Shown one piece after another: positions 21,663 through 33,014 of a stretch of DNA of 55,446 nt (positions are counted from its first letter, which is position 1; each line of letters begins with the position of its first letter). The notes under the pieces are model-generated. The model was not told the DNA's origin, searched no databases, and worked only from the letters and a program-made list of their open reading frames with translations. The stretch is from positions 1 through 55,446 of the forward strand of contig MVAQ01000143.1 in the NCBI GenBank assembly GCA_014825775.1, given 5' to 3'. The stretch is from Krasilnikovozyma curviuscula. Lineage: Eukaryota > Basidiomycota > Tremellomycetes > Cystofilobasidiales > Mrakiaceae. A program made the translations under genes and the position numbers.

Positions 21663-22805
21663 TTCTGCCTTTTTGCAGCACTTTGAGGCTACAAGGATTG
21701 CTGTGGAGATGGGTCAGGAAACTTGGCAGAGCAGCTGCGAATCAGCTTGATTTTGGCTTAGTGGCCACGCGTCTGCGCTACGCTTTCGACGCGTTTTTTT
21801 TTACTATCAGCGAAGGATCACAACCTAAGGCCGGACTGTAAACTTGATGAGATGAAGAACTAGCGCGTCTTTGTAAAGGATGTGAGCGAAAAAGAACGAC
21901 TTCAGAGAGACAACCTGGAAAAGCATGTTTTGAGATACTCTCGCAACTTGTAATGATTTTGGCAGACTCAGTAGAGGGCCAGATCACACCTGCCAAAATA
22001 GATAAAATACAATTCATTTAACCTGGACTCTCAAAGCACGTTGAGTTTGCGTATAGAAGACTCGCTGGTACTCTCTCTAACTCATCGCAGCTATAAGTAT
22101 CGCTCACAGTGCAGATAGCGTTCGATCACTTCCTCGCATCCGAATTATCTGCATTTGTGAACTGGACGACCCAGTTCTATCTGGGACGGCTGTCCATCCC
22201 AATCCAGCACAAGCTCGTCCAGACAATGAGCATCACCCCTCCGTGAATCCATAGAGTCGTCCGATGTGGTTGTGAGGGTCAGTCATATCATCATTGCTAG
22301 ACATGCAATTAAAGAGCTGCTATCGAACTGGAACTGATCTGCGGGTGAAATCGAACTGTCTAGCAAAGCTGTCACACAGTGGACCAGGAGAGATTGATTG
22401 GGCTGAAAGGCATGTCTTGAGAGCCTTATTTATACCACATCATTCCTGAAGGTATACTAGAAGAGTGGCGCTACTCTACTCTTTCCTAAGATGTTGGGGG
22501 GAAAGAAGTTGGCAGTAAGATACCCTTCAGGGTCGACGGTGGGGACAAAAACCAAGACTTCACCGATTTTGGTCCGAATTGCACAAAATCTGCTCAGACG
22601 ATATCACTGTTACATTGGAAAACATGCTTTGGTGCCAAAAATAATGTTTGAAGACAGCCCGATCTGTCGGGATATCTTGAGCGCCAAAAATTTCGAAATG
22701 TGAAGAGGTCCGCAACCAAATCGACGGTGTTTTATGCTGAGAAGCTGCAGTGCTGGTCTCCAGTGCATATCAAGACGTATCCAACCTACAATCTATTCAA
22801 GAGTC
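21663..22805. other. Divergent intergenic region DBF2 / DUS2
   Basis: About 1.14 kb between two divergent starts, among the largest gaps in the window. No protein family is seen. I looked at 22080-22480 for an RNA gene: no snRNA, SRP, RNase P or box C/D signature was recognised, though I cannot fold or search it. Two ACGCGT hexamers sit near the DBF2 side and are listed separately. Confidence 0.5.
21767..21794. promoter_or_regulatory. Paired ACGCGT (MCB-like) sites upstream of DBF2
   Basis: Two ACGCGT hexamers, at 21767-21772 and 21789-21794, are 22 bp apart (about two helical turns) and 105-132 bp upstream of the DBF2 ATG. ACGCGT is the MluI cell-cycle box bound by MBF at G1/S in fungi. About 13 such hexamers are expected by chance in a window this size, so only the spacing and position are suggestive. 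Confidence 0.4.
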
Positions 22806-24467
22806 ATGTCTGTCGAGTCAGCCCCAGCCCCAGCAGCTGCAGCTGCAGAGACCAACGCCAACCCTCTGGTGCGTTCAGCTCCTTCGAGCTCACCACCGCC
22901 TGGATCCCCGCCTCCTGTGAAGAAACAGAAGAATGCTGTTGCCAGCAGCTCTAAGATTGATTACAGAAACAGTGTCGTCTTGGCTCCCATGGTGCGAAGC
23001 GGTCAGAGTGAGTTACAAATCCAGCTCAAGTCAACACTAAAGCCAAATACTGATCTGAATTCATCTAACCTTTACCATGTAGTGCCATCGGTATGTGCCA
23101 ATTTAGATTGATTCAGCTTTTGGTTATCGTACTGATATCCCACTTGTCTACGTTACAGCGACTCCTCTCCCTCTTGCACGGTGTTGACTTGGTGTGGTCC
23201 CCCGAAACTGTCGACAGAGCCGTGATCGGATCAACAAGAACTGTAGATGGTGCGTACAATCTCAGAGCTATCTCCCTTTCAATTCTGATTAGGCCTCTTC
23301 TGTATCCCTGAAGACACTGGCATGGTCAGATACTGGAAGAACGACGTCAAATCCCCAATCTTCTACTGTCACCCAATCGAGAAACCATACCTCATTTACC
23401 AACTTGGAACTGCTTCACCAGAACTTGCTGTGAAAGCTGCCAAGATGGTGGAAGACGATGTCGCAGGCTTCGACCTGAACTGTGGATGTCCGAAACCTTT
23501 CTCAACTCTCGGTGGCATGGGAGCTGCTTTACTCGACACGCCCGACCTTCTCTGTGACATTCTCAGAGCTTTGATTGAGAACACAGATAAACCAGTTTCG
23601 TGCAAAATCAGACTCTTGCCTGACCAGGCGAAGACGTTGGAATTGGTCGAGAAGATCTGCTCGACTGGCATCTCTGCGTTGACGGTGCATGCGAGGACGA
23701 GGAGTATGAGGGATAGAGAACCTGCATTGCGGCACAGGTTGAGGGATATAGTTGATCTGGTCGAGTCCAAGTTTGGCATCCCTGTCATTGCGAATGGCGA
23801 TGCTCACGGTCGTTGGGAGTTGGAACAAATTCGGAAAGACACAGGTACGTAGAATCTCAACTAGATTTTTCTGCTGTTACTAATAAGACCCTTATCCATG
23901 GCAGGCGTTTCCTCCATCATGATTGCTCGAGCGGCGGAAAATAACCCATCGTGCTTCAGAGTCGACACGGCTATCTGTAATCAAACGTACATCATCCCTC
24001 AACTTGTCAAATGGGTGAGTCTCGTCGTTCGAGTTCTTAAATCCAGGTTTTCTTCCGCTGACATCGATGTCGCTTTGTAGTGTAAATACTTTGACAACCC
24101 GTGGAAGAACACTAGATTCATGCTCGGTCAATACTCTCCGTCTCCACCATCTATCTCCAAAATTCCAACCAAAATTAAGAAATCTCTCAGTCAACAACAA
24201 TCACAGTCGAAGGACATCGAGCACGTGGCACAGATCTACGATATCAAGCTGCCTGAAGAAGGCGAGGATGTCCTCGCTGAGCTGAGACTCGTTCTGGCAA
24301 GAAAAGAGAGGTTTAGGGAGGAAGGGAATGGAGAAGTTTCAATGGTGAATGTTACGCCTATTGAGAAGGATTATGCTGTTCTTGCGGAGAAGAGGGCTGA
24401 GCAGAAGGAGGTTGACAAGATGGCTTGGTCTGAGGAGGAGGCGGCGATGGCTGCCGTTGCTGCTTAG
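22806..24467 (+). CDS. DUS2: tRNA dihydrouridine synthase, DUS2 family
   Basis: A multi-exon gene for a flavin enzyme that reduces uridine to dihydrouridine in tRNA (position 20 for Dus2/Smm1). After an Ala/Ser/Pro-rich leader, the TIM barrel starts YRNSVVLAPMVR. The FMN/tRNA site motif DLNCGCPKPFS carries the catalytic cysteine, followed by CKIRLL, LTVHARTR, IPVIANGD and a C-terminal IMIARAAENNPSCF. The helical tail ends in acidic/Ala residues. Exon 2 is only 8 nt (23083-23090), giving MPS in the conserved APMVR..MPSRLL stretch. The acceptor of the exon beginning near 23296 or 23314 is ambiguous, since both keep frame. Start chosen as the first ATG in frame. Family fit is strong; subfamily is inferred from MVR and the C-terminal layout. 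Confidence 0.9.
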
Positions 24468-24829
24468 AGAATGGGGATGTGAACTTAAAAGTCTTCAGTT
24501 TGTTCTTTATAGATTGTTGTATTGCTGTACTGGGTTTGTTGAGGTCTGAGCTCTCTATAAATGTCAAGTTGCCGAGGTGTGAAATTGGCGCAAGCCATCT
24601 CTGTCTTCCGACCACCTTGCTGCTGCGCAACTAAACTGATATCAATGATTTCATATTTCTAAATATTCGTTTCTCACCAGAACTAAGGGGATTGGATATT
24701 TCTACGTTTTAAAGCATTTTCCAACTGGCGCGGAGGAGACTACGAAACCACGCCCGACTGAGCTCGACCTAAGTAGCAAGCGGGCCACTGAGGTTTCTAC
24801 TCTAGCCATCACAACCACAGAATCTCAGA

Positions 24830-26482
24830 ATGACTGCAGAACAAGCTGACTACCTACGAACATTGAAACCCATCAGAGAGAGGTGCTTGAAGGTGTTCCA
24901 GCTCGCACAGGATGACAAGCTCACCTACTTCAAATTACACGAGGACAAGCTACAGGATGTGATAAAATTCTGTGCTTCGATTATTACTGTGAGTAAACTC
25001 TGTGATATCTAGCGTGATGTATGGCCATCCAGAAGGAGACAGCCTGCTTAAAACGTTGACACGATGACGAAGGAAGAGCTGATAAGCGGTCTATCTTGTT
25101 TTTCTCCAATTCGAACCCTTATCCAGCGAGACTTTGGGACGGCCTACAGCTCCATTCCTCCCCATTCTAGATGGAGGCATTTCACCGTCCCATCCGATCC
25201 AAAGGGCTCATTGATCTCGACCTTGCCACCAGCGTCCACCACACTCGAAGAGGCCAAACGGTTGATCGACTTGTTCACAGTTTCTGTGTTACTTGATGCT
25301 GGTGCTGGTGACAAATGGGCATATACAGCGAAGAATGGCGATAAGGTTGCGAGAAGTGAAGGGCTGGCGGTGGGCAGCTTCGAGGCTTTCATTGAAGGGT
25401 TGTTCAGCTCTGAAGACGGAGATAAACTAAGAGTCGATGGTGAGCAGACCATCTTATTGATGTTTAACTAAGAATAGGAACATATGTTCTGACAGAAGTA
25501 CCGCGTTACTTTTGAAGCCGAAGCGCTGTCAAAAATCACTCCAGAAGTAATGGGTGAAGCTCTCCAGGTGTCTCCTTCTAACCCAATGACAGGTAAGTCG
25601 CAATTAGAGCATTTTGGAAGCGAACTCATCTCTTGTTCTCTGCAGGTCTCGAAGGTCGTTCCAACCTTCTGACACGGCTATCTGAAGCACTAACTTCATC
25701 GCCAGACATTTTCGTGGGAGGAAGACCAGGTGGAATGTTGGACTTCCTATCGTCATCGCCTGGTTTCAAAAACAAGATCCACATCGATCAGCTGTGGAGC
25801 ATAGTGATGGATGGGTTTGGACCGGTTTGGCCTGCTGGTAGGACTAATATGGCTGGGAAGAGTTTGGGAGATGCTTGGCCATGTGGTGCTCTCAGCGATG
25901 ACTTTGAACAGTCAATGTAAGTCGCTCGACTCCTGTCCCTATCGCGACGATTGGCGCTGACAGCTCCCCTCAAGTGTTCCATTCCACAAGTTGTCTCAGT
26001 GGCTGACCTATTCTCTTCTCGAACCAATTGAGAAGTACCTGGGCTGGGAAATCGAAGGAAAGTCCGCCATGACTGGTCTCCCGGAGTACAGAAACGGCGG
26101 TTTGTTGGTCGACCTGGGGTTCCTCTCTCTCAAAACCGCAGCACTGGACGCTTCGACAGATTACAAAGGCACTGATGGACTCCCCAAGTTCTTGCCCTCA
26201 CACCCTGCAGTGATTGAATGGAGAGCCATCACAGTCATCTCTCTGTAAGTGACTCTCCTCAGATTCAATATAAACGACGTTGGTTAACCGTGACTTCTGT
26301 TTCATTGCTCAAGCGACAAGATCGCTGATGGGATCAGAGTCTATCTCAATGCACCGGACCTCACAACTGCTCAAGTTTTGGAATCTGCGACTTGGAAAGG
26401 TGGACGTGAGATTGCGAGGAAGTTGAGACCAGCAACAGGTGGACCACCAATCGAGATCGAGAGTGACGGAACCGTCTTCTAA
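24830..26482 (+). CDS. URC4: Uracil catabolism protein URC4 (DUF1688)
   Basis: A full-length DUF1688 protein. It opens with YLRTLKPIRERC and continues RDFGTAYSSIPPHSRWRHF, LIDLFTVSVLLDAGAGDKW, SEGLAVGSFEAF, KLRVDAEALSKITPE, GLEGRSNLL and a C-terminal WRAITVISLDKIADGIR. URC4 is needed with URC1 and URC6 for the fungal uracil degradation pathway, though its reaction is not settled. Introns include 25441-25517, where the acceptor ttgaag joins RVD directly to AEALSK. A naive acceptor at the nearby cag would hit a stop, so the gene is not broken. The coding tail ends ESDGTVF. Head-to-tail with DUS2 (362 bp apart) but functionally unrelated. Confidence 0.92.
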
Positions 26483-26862
26483 TGAATTCAATTCAATGCC
26501 CAGTTAAGGGATGCGTTTGTAAAAGATGTAGATTCATGACACGAGAACGCTCTAATGGCCGCAAGTTACATTTCGTTGAGTTGACCTCGCTGATGCAGCT
26601 TGCACTAGGAATTCTTGCAGCGAACTCCCGAAAAAACATAAGCAAACAGGCACTGGGAATACTATGGAGGTATCTATTCCGACATTATGAGTAAAAGAAA
26701 CAATATTGAGAGCGGTCGTGTGTGGGATGGTTTTGAGTATAGGGTGAAGATACAGGAACGTGATTGGGTACAACTATGCACAATTAAAAAGGCAATAGAA
26801 AGCAAGAAGAGATTGCACCATGTTTGAAGACCAGTCTGATACTATGGCGTAGGTTGACGAGC
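26483..26862. other. Convergent 3' region after URC4
   Basis: About 380 bp between the stops of URC4 (+) and the next gene (-). Nothing beyond untranslated sequence was recognised. Several A/T-rich stretches suit poly(A) signals for both transcripts. Confidence 0.5.
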
Positions 26863-28268
26863 TTAGTGACGAGACCTCTTGTCCACAATACTGAAGACAT
26901 CGTCTTCATCAACCAATGCTCTCTTCTTGCTCTCTTTTACAACCGGGTCGTCTCTGCCACCACCTTGTTTGGGCGTAGCAGCAAACAGCCTCCTTGGACC
27001 GACAGAGAACGACGTCTCTATCTCTTCATCCTCATCGTCGTCGATGGCAGGCGCGGGTGGGAAGAGGAGTCGTGGGAGAGGGTTTGGTGGGGGTGTGAAT
27101 TCTGGGTGGGATGTTGGCAGGTGGGTGTTTGGTGGTGAAGGTGGTTGGTCGTAGTACGGGTTGATGAACGATGTTTTGGTTCCTCGGCTGAAAGAAGCAA
27201 AAATCAGCACGATACAATTAAGAAACTAGAAAAAATGAAGTCAGACTCACAAGACATAGTTGATGAAAGGTTTCTCTTCCCTCGCTCCAACTCTCTCAGC
27301 GGTCACCTTGGGTTTACCACCTCGTCGACCACCAGATCTGTCCAAAAACACGTTTCCTTCCCTCAAGTCAACGACAGGACCGTTCATGTTGTTGATTTTC
27401 ATTTTTGCAGCCTCATCGAGGTCCAAAAATGTTCCACTTGGAGGAGGTGGGGGTGCCAACAATTTCGAGGAGGACGATGAGGAGGCTGGGGATTGCTCGA
27501 GGTTCTGGAGCTTGGCGAACATACGAGCTCCTCTCCTCGATGGTCCCATCGAGTCGGCATGTCTTTTGTGCGTTGAAGATGGCTGAGGGGGTGAGAATGC
27601 AAGATGAAACTGAGTATCGCTGTCTTTGGAGGCGGCGCAGGAATTAAATGAGGAAAGAAAGTTGTTTGTTGACGCGATTTTTTGCTGCTGGTTGTGCTGA
27701 TCTGGGGATACAGTGAATGGGTTACTGGGTTCCTCGATAGGTGCTGGAGGTATGAGGCCATCTTCACCAGGCGGTGGGATAAGTTGGGAGGAGTAGGACC
27801 GTGCGAGAGCATTGGAACGACGACGTGGCTGTTGCTGAGGACCTTCTTCATCTTCTACCTCCATAGGAGACGATGGAGGGTCCTGTGGACCTGTCTGAGA
27901 TGGCGACCGCAGACGTGTGTCCTTTGTTCGCGGGGGGGTCGGAAGGCTGGTTATGACGAAGAGAGCTCATCAGTCAGAGGTACAAAACGCGTGAGAAGCT
28001 CACCCCTATGCTGTAACCGCTTCACAAAGGGATCGATCTCTGCCAACAGGTAGGCGGTTGGACGATAGCAGAGGTGTGGAAAAGCTTCAACTCACCCAAT
28101 CGAACTCTCCTGCAGCCCTCCTAATTTCAAACCTCCCATACCTCCTTTCCCACCGTTTCTCTTTCGAGGATCAGTTCTAGGAGGAACTCTCCTGCTATCC
28201 AACTGGTCCGTCTCATGGGGAGGGCTGATGGGGGCTTGAAAGCTCGAGTACTGAGTGTACATCGACAT
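26863..28268 (-). CDS. Protein of unknown function, low-complexity, conserved-looking core
   Basis: I do not recognise this gene. It begins MSMYTQYSSFQAP and continues with Gly/Lys-rich sequence. A short exon with DPFVKRLQHR joins (likely at the acag acceptor near 27887) to a large exon starting PQDPPSSPMEVEDEEG. The middle contains SRRGARMFAKLQNLEQSP, then the best-structured stretch, FLDLDEAAKMKINNMNGPVV, followed by EKPFINYV. After an intron comes FRGTKTSFINPYYDQPPSPP, and the C terminus is acidic then basic (KESKKRALVDEDD...KRSRH), a possible nuclear signal. The junction between exon 1 and the DPFVKR exon is unresolved: the obvious donor at 28095-28100 gives the wrong phase, and a donor at the upstream gtatgg or gtttga would be needed. 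No transmembrane span is evident. Confidence 0.65.
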
Positions 28269-28834
28269 CGCGTTTCCGTTCGAGTGGGTCGTTCGTCTGA
28301 CCAGACCTGTTTCAAACTACTTTCAGGCTCTGTTTACAGGGAACAAAGAGATGACCGTAATTGAGGTGTCCAGAGATTTGGGGAGGTGCTGGTGTTGAAT
28401 TCAAGGATCAAACTGAGGCCGTCACGTCTGCGAGGAGGAATGAAAATGTAAGTCAGCCCACGCCCAGTTTCACCTCCAGACTCAAAGTACTCGCCTGTCC
28501 TGACAATTACCAGGGTTCTGACACTATTGTGAAATGGCTGACTGGTATGGTAGTGGTATGGGGTGGGAGGTGGTGGGTGAGGGTGGAAGGAGACCCAATA
28601 AATGAGTTGCAATTTTCACGTCGAACTCAGCGACGCGCCATTTCTCCTTGTCTTGCCATTTTTTTTCTAAAGCAAAATCTTGCACCACACGAAGCAGACT
28701 CAAAGTTCAAGAAAGCAATGTATCGAGAAGTACAACCATAATTAGGGACAAGAACTATGAAGACTAATTATATTAAAAAAAAAGAAAAAGGAAATCGCTC
28801 TTGAGCGTCATAGTCACCCAAACGCGTCGCTTCA
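28269..28834. other. Spacer upstream of the unknown gene at 26.9-28.3 kb
   Basis: About 565 bp between two - strand genes, holding the promoter of one and the 3' end of the other. G-rich runs (gtggtatggggtgggagg and neighbours, about 28550-28590) read as a pyrimidine tract on the - strand, typical of promoters here. No gene seen. Confidence 0.5.
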
Positions 28835-30666
28835 TTAACCAGCCAGAGGACCCCAACTCAAGCCCTTCAACATCGCCCACCTACCACGATGGTGCTCTTC
28901 GGTTTGATTCTGGACTATCGTTGGGTAGACAGGTTGAGGCTCTACGTAGATGTCGTCCTTCAATATTGAATTTGAATGGGCGCCTTTCAAGTCGAGACTG
29001 TTTTGGATGTCAGCGCTGTCTCTGAGGCAGTTATTCTCGTTGGTGTTGTTAACAGAGAAGTAGTTGAGTTGCCCGGATGATTTGGGAGATAGGGGTATCG
29101 TTTCATAAATAGGCGTTTCTGGGTATGTTGTTGACGTCGTTGATGAGTGACCACTAGAGGAAGCTGAGAGTGAAGGCTTTCGATCTAGTTGAGCTACATT
29201 TGACATGTCGTCATCAGAATTCGTAGTGGTAGGTGTTGAAAGTGGCGAGGAGAGCTCCAACGCCAGTCCTGTCAAGGAAGCTATCTTGACGAGTTCATCG
29301 TCTTCCTCCCCTTCAGCCCCCGAACCTGATGGCTGGATATCACTGGACATGACTTCCTCCTCCTCCCCCTCCTCTTCTTCTTCTTTCTCTTCCAGAAGGG
29401 CGTCACTGCACGACATCAGCGTCTTAGAGATAGCTGGCTGGACCGGCTTCTTCTCTACCTCATCTACTTTTACGCTCCTCTTCATTCCGATCGCTGTTCC
29501 ACCACAACCTTCAGCAGCTTCAAGCTTGTCCTTCTCCATCTTTTTTTGAGCGCCGGTACTGAAGCGTTCGACATAGTTTGACGTTTCACCTAGGTTGGCG
29601 CTCCTCGAGCAGCCTGCACAACACGGCAGAAGCAGTTCTTTTGAGGGAAGCTCAGAGCTTGGAGAGATTATCGAAGGTGAATCTGGGCTGGGAGAGACCA
29701 GGGGAAGGTTCTTGAAGGATAACGAGAACGATCGTGAACGGGAGGCAGGAGATGTCGGTGTCTTGGCATTTACGGAGACTAATACAGGTGAAGCTGTGGC
29801 TGAAGAACTGGCAGGGGGTTCAGGAGGTAGCGACCGTGATCGTTTTAAAGACCTTTTAGATGATGGTGCAGTGGATGTCGTGTTAACTGACAGAGGCTGT
29901 TTGTGTTGGTCGTCAGATGCTGAGGTAATCGTTGTGACAGGCGAGAGCGAGACCCCCCATTTGAAGTCTGTTGAACCTTTGTGGGGCACCTTTATATCCT
30001 CAATACCTTCATTTCCATCCGGAAAAAGCTTCTCCGATATCAGTGCTTCGGGCACGCTCGCTCTCCTTGGTGGTCCTGCCTTCCCCCTCATACATGACCG
30101 TAAAGTGCAGTGTGAGACTGGGACAGAAGGTGCTCTTGTGAGTGACGGTAAGCTGAAGGTGATGCAAGGGCCAGTTTTTGGGGTGAAGTTAGCTGCAATA
30201 GAGAAAAGAAGAAAACTCTTATCAGTTCGAAACAAAGCGGGATTATGACACCTCAATTCGCCCCCAGAACAATGAAATCGGCGGGACCTACGATCATAGA
30301 GGTCTTCTGAGCTAGGACTTCCTGACCTGAAGCTCAGAGGGACAGAACTAATAACGAAAGGAGAAAGACGGAAATGGCAAACAAAAACAGAGAAATTTGA
30401 TTGTGAAAGAGTTAGGCCCCGCTTTGACCACCCATTTGAACCAGAAATGAATCGGTTGCTCACAGCTTCCTTGCCTTCCATCTCACTCCTCTACCCCGTT
30501 CAGCTTCCAAGTCGATCTGGCTCACTGAGATAATGGAGCATTCAGGTGAGAAACTGACTGAGGAACCTCTGGTGGAGTGTAACGGTCTTGGTGGGTTCTC
30601 TGGTAACGACAGAGGAGGGGGTGGGAAGTAGTTGAGTTGGTTAATTCGCTGTTCATTTAATGCCAT
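28835..30666 (-). CDS. Ser/Pro-rich protein of unknown function with PP1-docking-type motifs
   Basis: Two exons, 30666-30464 and 30287-28835, give about 551 residues. The donor gtgagc and acceptor atcgtag keep phase 2, joining WKARKL to SRRFH. The longer open frame that continues upstream to 30481 is intron read-through. The protein is largely disordered: Ser/Pro tracts, a Glu run (EEEEEGEEEE), and a Cys cluster LPCCAGCSRSANLG. Near the N terminus lies RGVRW (59-63), a fit to the RVxF consensus, and about 40 residues from the end lies SILK, both PP1-docking motifs. FDP-like phrases such as VSFSPE also occur. No catalytic domain is visible and no family is recognised. Function unknown; the PP1 link is inference from short motifs. 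Confidence 0.7.
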
Positions 30667-31126
30667 AGTGGGTGTTGGGATGGAATAGAAAATGACGCTA
30701 GGACGAGAGAGAAGGGCAGTGAAACTGTCACGAGATTCTTGGCCCTTCTCGCCTTCTGTGGCGACTGGATTCACTTCCGCCCTTTTCAAAAACAAAAACA
30801 GAAGGTTATACAATATCGACCTTGGCTTGAACCTCAACCATTTTTTTATAAAGAGCAGAGAAAATTTCTCTATATGCTGGTCAGTGAACATGTATATGCA
30901 ATTTTTCCCCACCGCCGTGAAGGTGTGACGGTCTGATACTTGCGCTATCGCGGACCGAAGTGTAAGTTCCGCCGCCTTTGCAACTGATCGTGCGTCAGGA
31001 AACCATCGTTACGACGTTACTGCAATCTAGGAGATAGAAGATAAAAGTCCAAGGATCTAGCGCTGATACAAAAGAGAGGAAGAAAAAGCGACGCCGCCAA
31101 AAGCTCTTATTCCCAACAGAAGCCAC
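30667..31126. other. Spacer between unknown Ser-rich gene and membrane protein gene
   Basis: About 460 bp, both flanking genes on the - strand. It holds the promoter of the Ser-rich gene and the 3' end of the membrane-protein gene. Short + strand open frames have no recognisable content. Confidence 0.5.
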
Positions 31127-33014
31127 CTAAATCATCCCTGGTCTTGCCTTCGACTTGACAGGTCTCACAGGGAGAGCCAATGCCTTATCCTTCGTGACCA
31201 CATAATTGGCTAGTTTAGAGCCAACTATTGCGACGCCATTCCGACTTGAAGAGTTGGCGTGCGATACTGTCGTCTCCGTCAGACGAGACGACGACAGTCG
31301 CTGTGGGATGTGATAGTGGAGGACCGTTTTGTCCGTAACAAACTGGACAACGCTGCTCTCCGTCTCGAAGTCTCCGGCGGGGGCAGTGGAGCTAGTGAGT
31401 GGGCGTGAGAGAGTGAGTTCGGATGATGAAGTCAGATGGTTTGTATGGAACACGGGGAGGGCTTCAACTGGTGCTGTTCTCTCGACTCGAAATAGAGATC
31501 GGTCGCCAGGTAAAAATCGGACCTCGTCGTGGCTGTTGCTGTCGCTTCCGTTGCGGACAGAGACCATGTCGGATAATGGGTCACTTTGGTCAGTGTAATG
31601 CATAAATTTTGGTGCAAGTTTCGCTTTTTGAGAGTCGTGGATGATCTTGGTGGCTGCAGACGAGGTTGTTGTAGAAGTTGTTGTTTCTGTTCCGTAACTT
31701 GATGCAGCATTCTCCTCGTCTGTCCAAATTACTCGTAGCATGATCCAACCTCCGAGACAATACGGCACCCAGATTGAAGCGCTCATTCCGTTTCCGATTC
31801 CGATCTCTTGAGCAAAGATTGAAACCTGCCACAACACAGCAACAGTCGACTTGATGATTTCCGGCTGGGTGATGACCTCGTGGAACAATTCGGATGGGGT
31901 TGGCGTATAGACAGAGCCGAGTTGGGATGATAGAGCAATAAAATTGAGTCTAATGGTGGTGTTGAGCGAGACCAGAAGCAGGATGGAGAGAGGAACGGCG
32001 TTGAGGAGGATGGAGCGTCTGTAGCAGAACGCTGAGTCCTGCATCGGTGGAAGGGTTGGAATTAACTTTCCAAGAGAGAACACTGATGATACTAGTGATA
32101 AGAGCTAAGAGAAAGACAATGGATTAAGTCAGTTGACACTTACTAGAGGAAGAAAAAAATAAGATGGAAACTTACCGCAGCGAGTACGACGAATGTTCTC
32201 AAAATTACGATCTCAAACCATAGCGATCTCTTTGTCTTCTCGAGGTCACTGATTATTTGAAATGTTGCTGAGATCACAGCGGTTGCGCAGAGCAAGAACG
32301 AAAAGGCAGCATTGACGGCTGGATAAAGAACACATTTGTAAAGAGACGATCGACGTTCAAGATGAGGGAAAAACTGACTGCAGAGCACGATAGATCCTGT
32401 TCTATAAGCAGGCATCATCGCCAGAGTGAAGACTGACGAGAAGAATAGCGACACGACAAATGAAGTGACAGACTCTGCGGCGAGCGGAGAAGTGAAAAAG
32501 CAACAGACGACGCGTTAGAGATCGTCGCCTACAATTATTGATGAGGGAAGATCAACTGACTATCCAAAGGGGCTAACTGCTTCTTTCCTATCCCCAAGGT
32601 ATTCTTTCTCCAGTTTGAGACGTCAGAGGCGTACGATGGTGACGCTGCCTGTTCGACATCACTTTCGATAACTGGAAGTCTGAATAGGAGCTTGACTTTG
32701 ACTGAAGCAGTTCGAGCAAATAAGAAGAGTGTTCTATGTGATGGCTTGAGGAGATAGAGCAATCTCTTCACTGAAGCGACGAGAAGAAACGACAATGCGA
32801 CGACTGGAACGAAGCGGCTGCGTAATAGAGCGACGCGTCAAAAAATCTTATCTCGAAACACACCGCTTAATTTAGCTATGACTTACATGTCTGGATGATC
32901 CAAAAAGTCTTCAATAGTTGGAGATGTGATTTGAAGACCAGCGAGCGTCCCAAGGCTGTTGTTGGACGGGGCAGACAGGATGGGCATCGTCCCGTTGATG
33001 AACATGGTGTCCAT
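31127..33014 (-). CDS. Multipass membrane protein of unknown function with long cytosolic tail
   Basis: I do not recognise a family. The model starts MDTMFINGTMPILS at 33014 and has an N-terminal segment of about 40 residues with N-x-S/T sites (NGT, NNS), likely lumenal or external. About six or seven hydrophobic spans follow: VPVVALSFLLVASV, FVVSLFFSSVFTLAMM, AAFSFLLCATAVISATF, IVILRTFVVLAALL, VPLSILLLVSL, and a pair around IWVPYCLGGWIMLRVIW. The last about 190 residues are hydrophilic and Ser/Thr-rich, ending PVKSKARPGMI. This layout suggests a plasma-membrane or endomembrane protein of lineage-restricted type, perhaps sensor-like. An alternative upstream start at 33136 is in another frame and no splice joins it correctly. 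Splice sites inside are typical. Confidence 0.7.

Noticed and set aside
25490..25530. Apparent premature stop (TTT TGA) in URC4
   Set aside because: It lies inside an intron when the acceptor is placed by family alignment, so the gene is not a pseudogene.
29205..30248. Two long + strand frames (114 and 217 codons) opposite the Ser-rich gene
   Set aside because: They are antisense shadows of Ser/Glu-rich coding sequence, have no domain, and the - strand model has proper splice sites and a stop.
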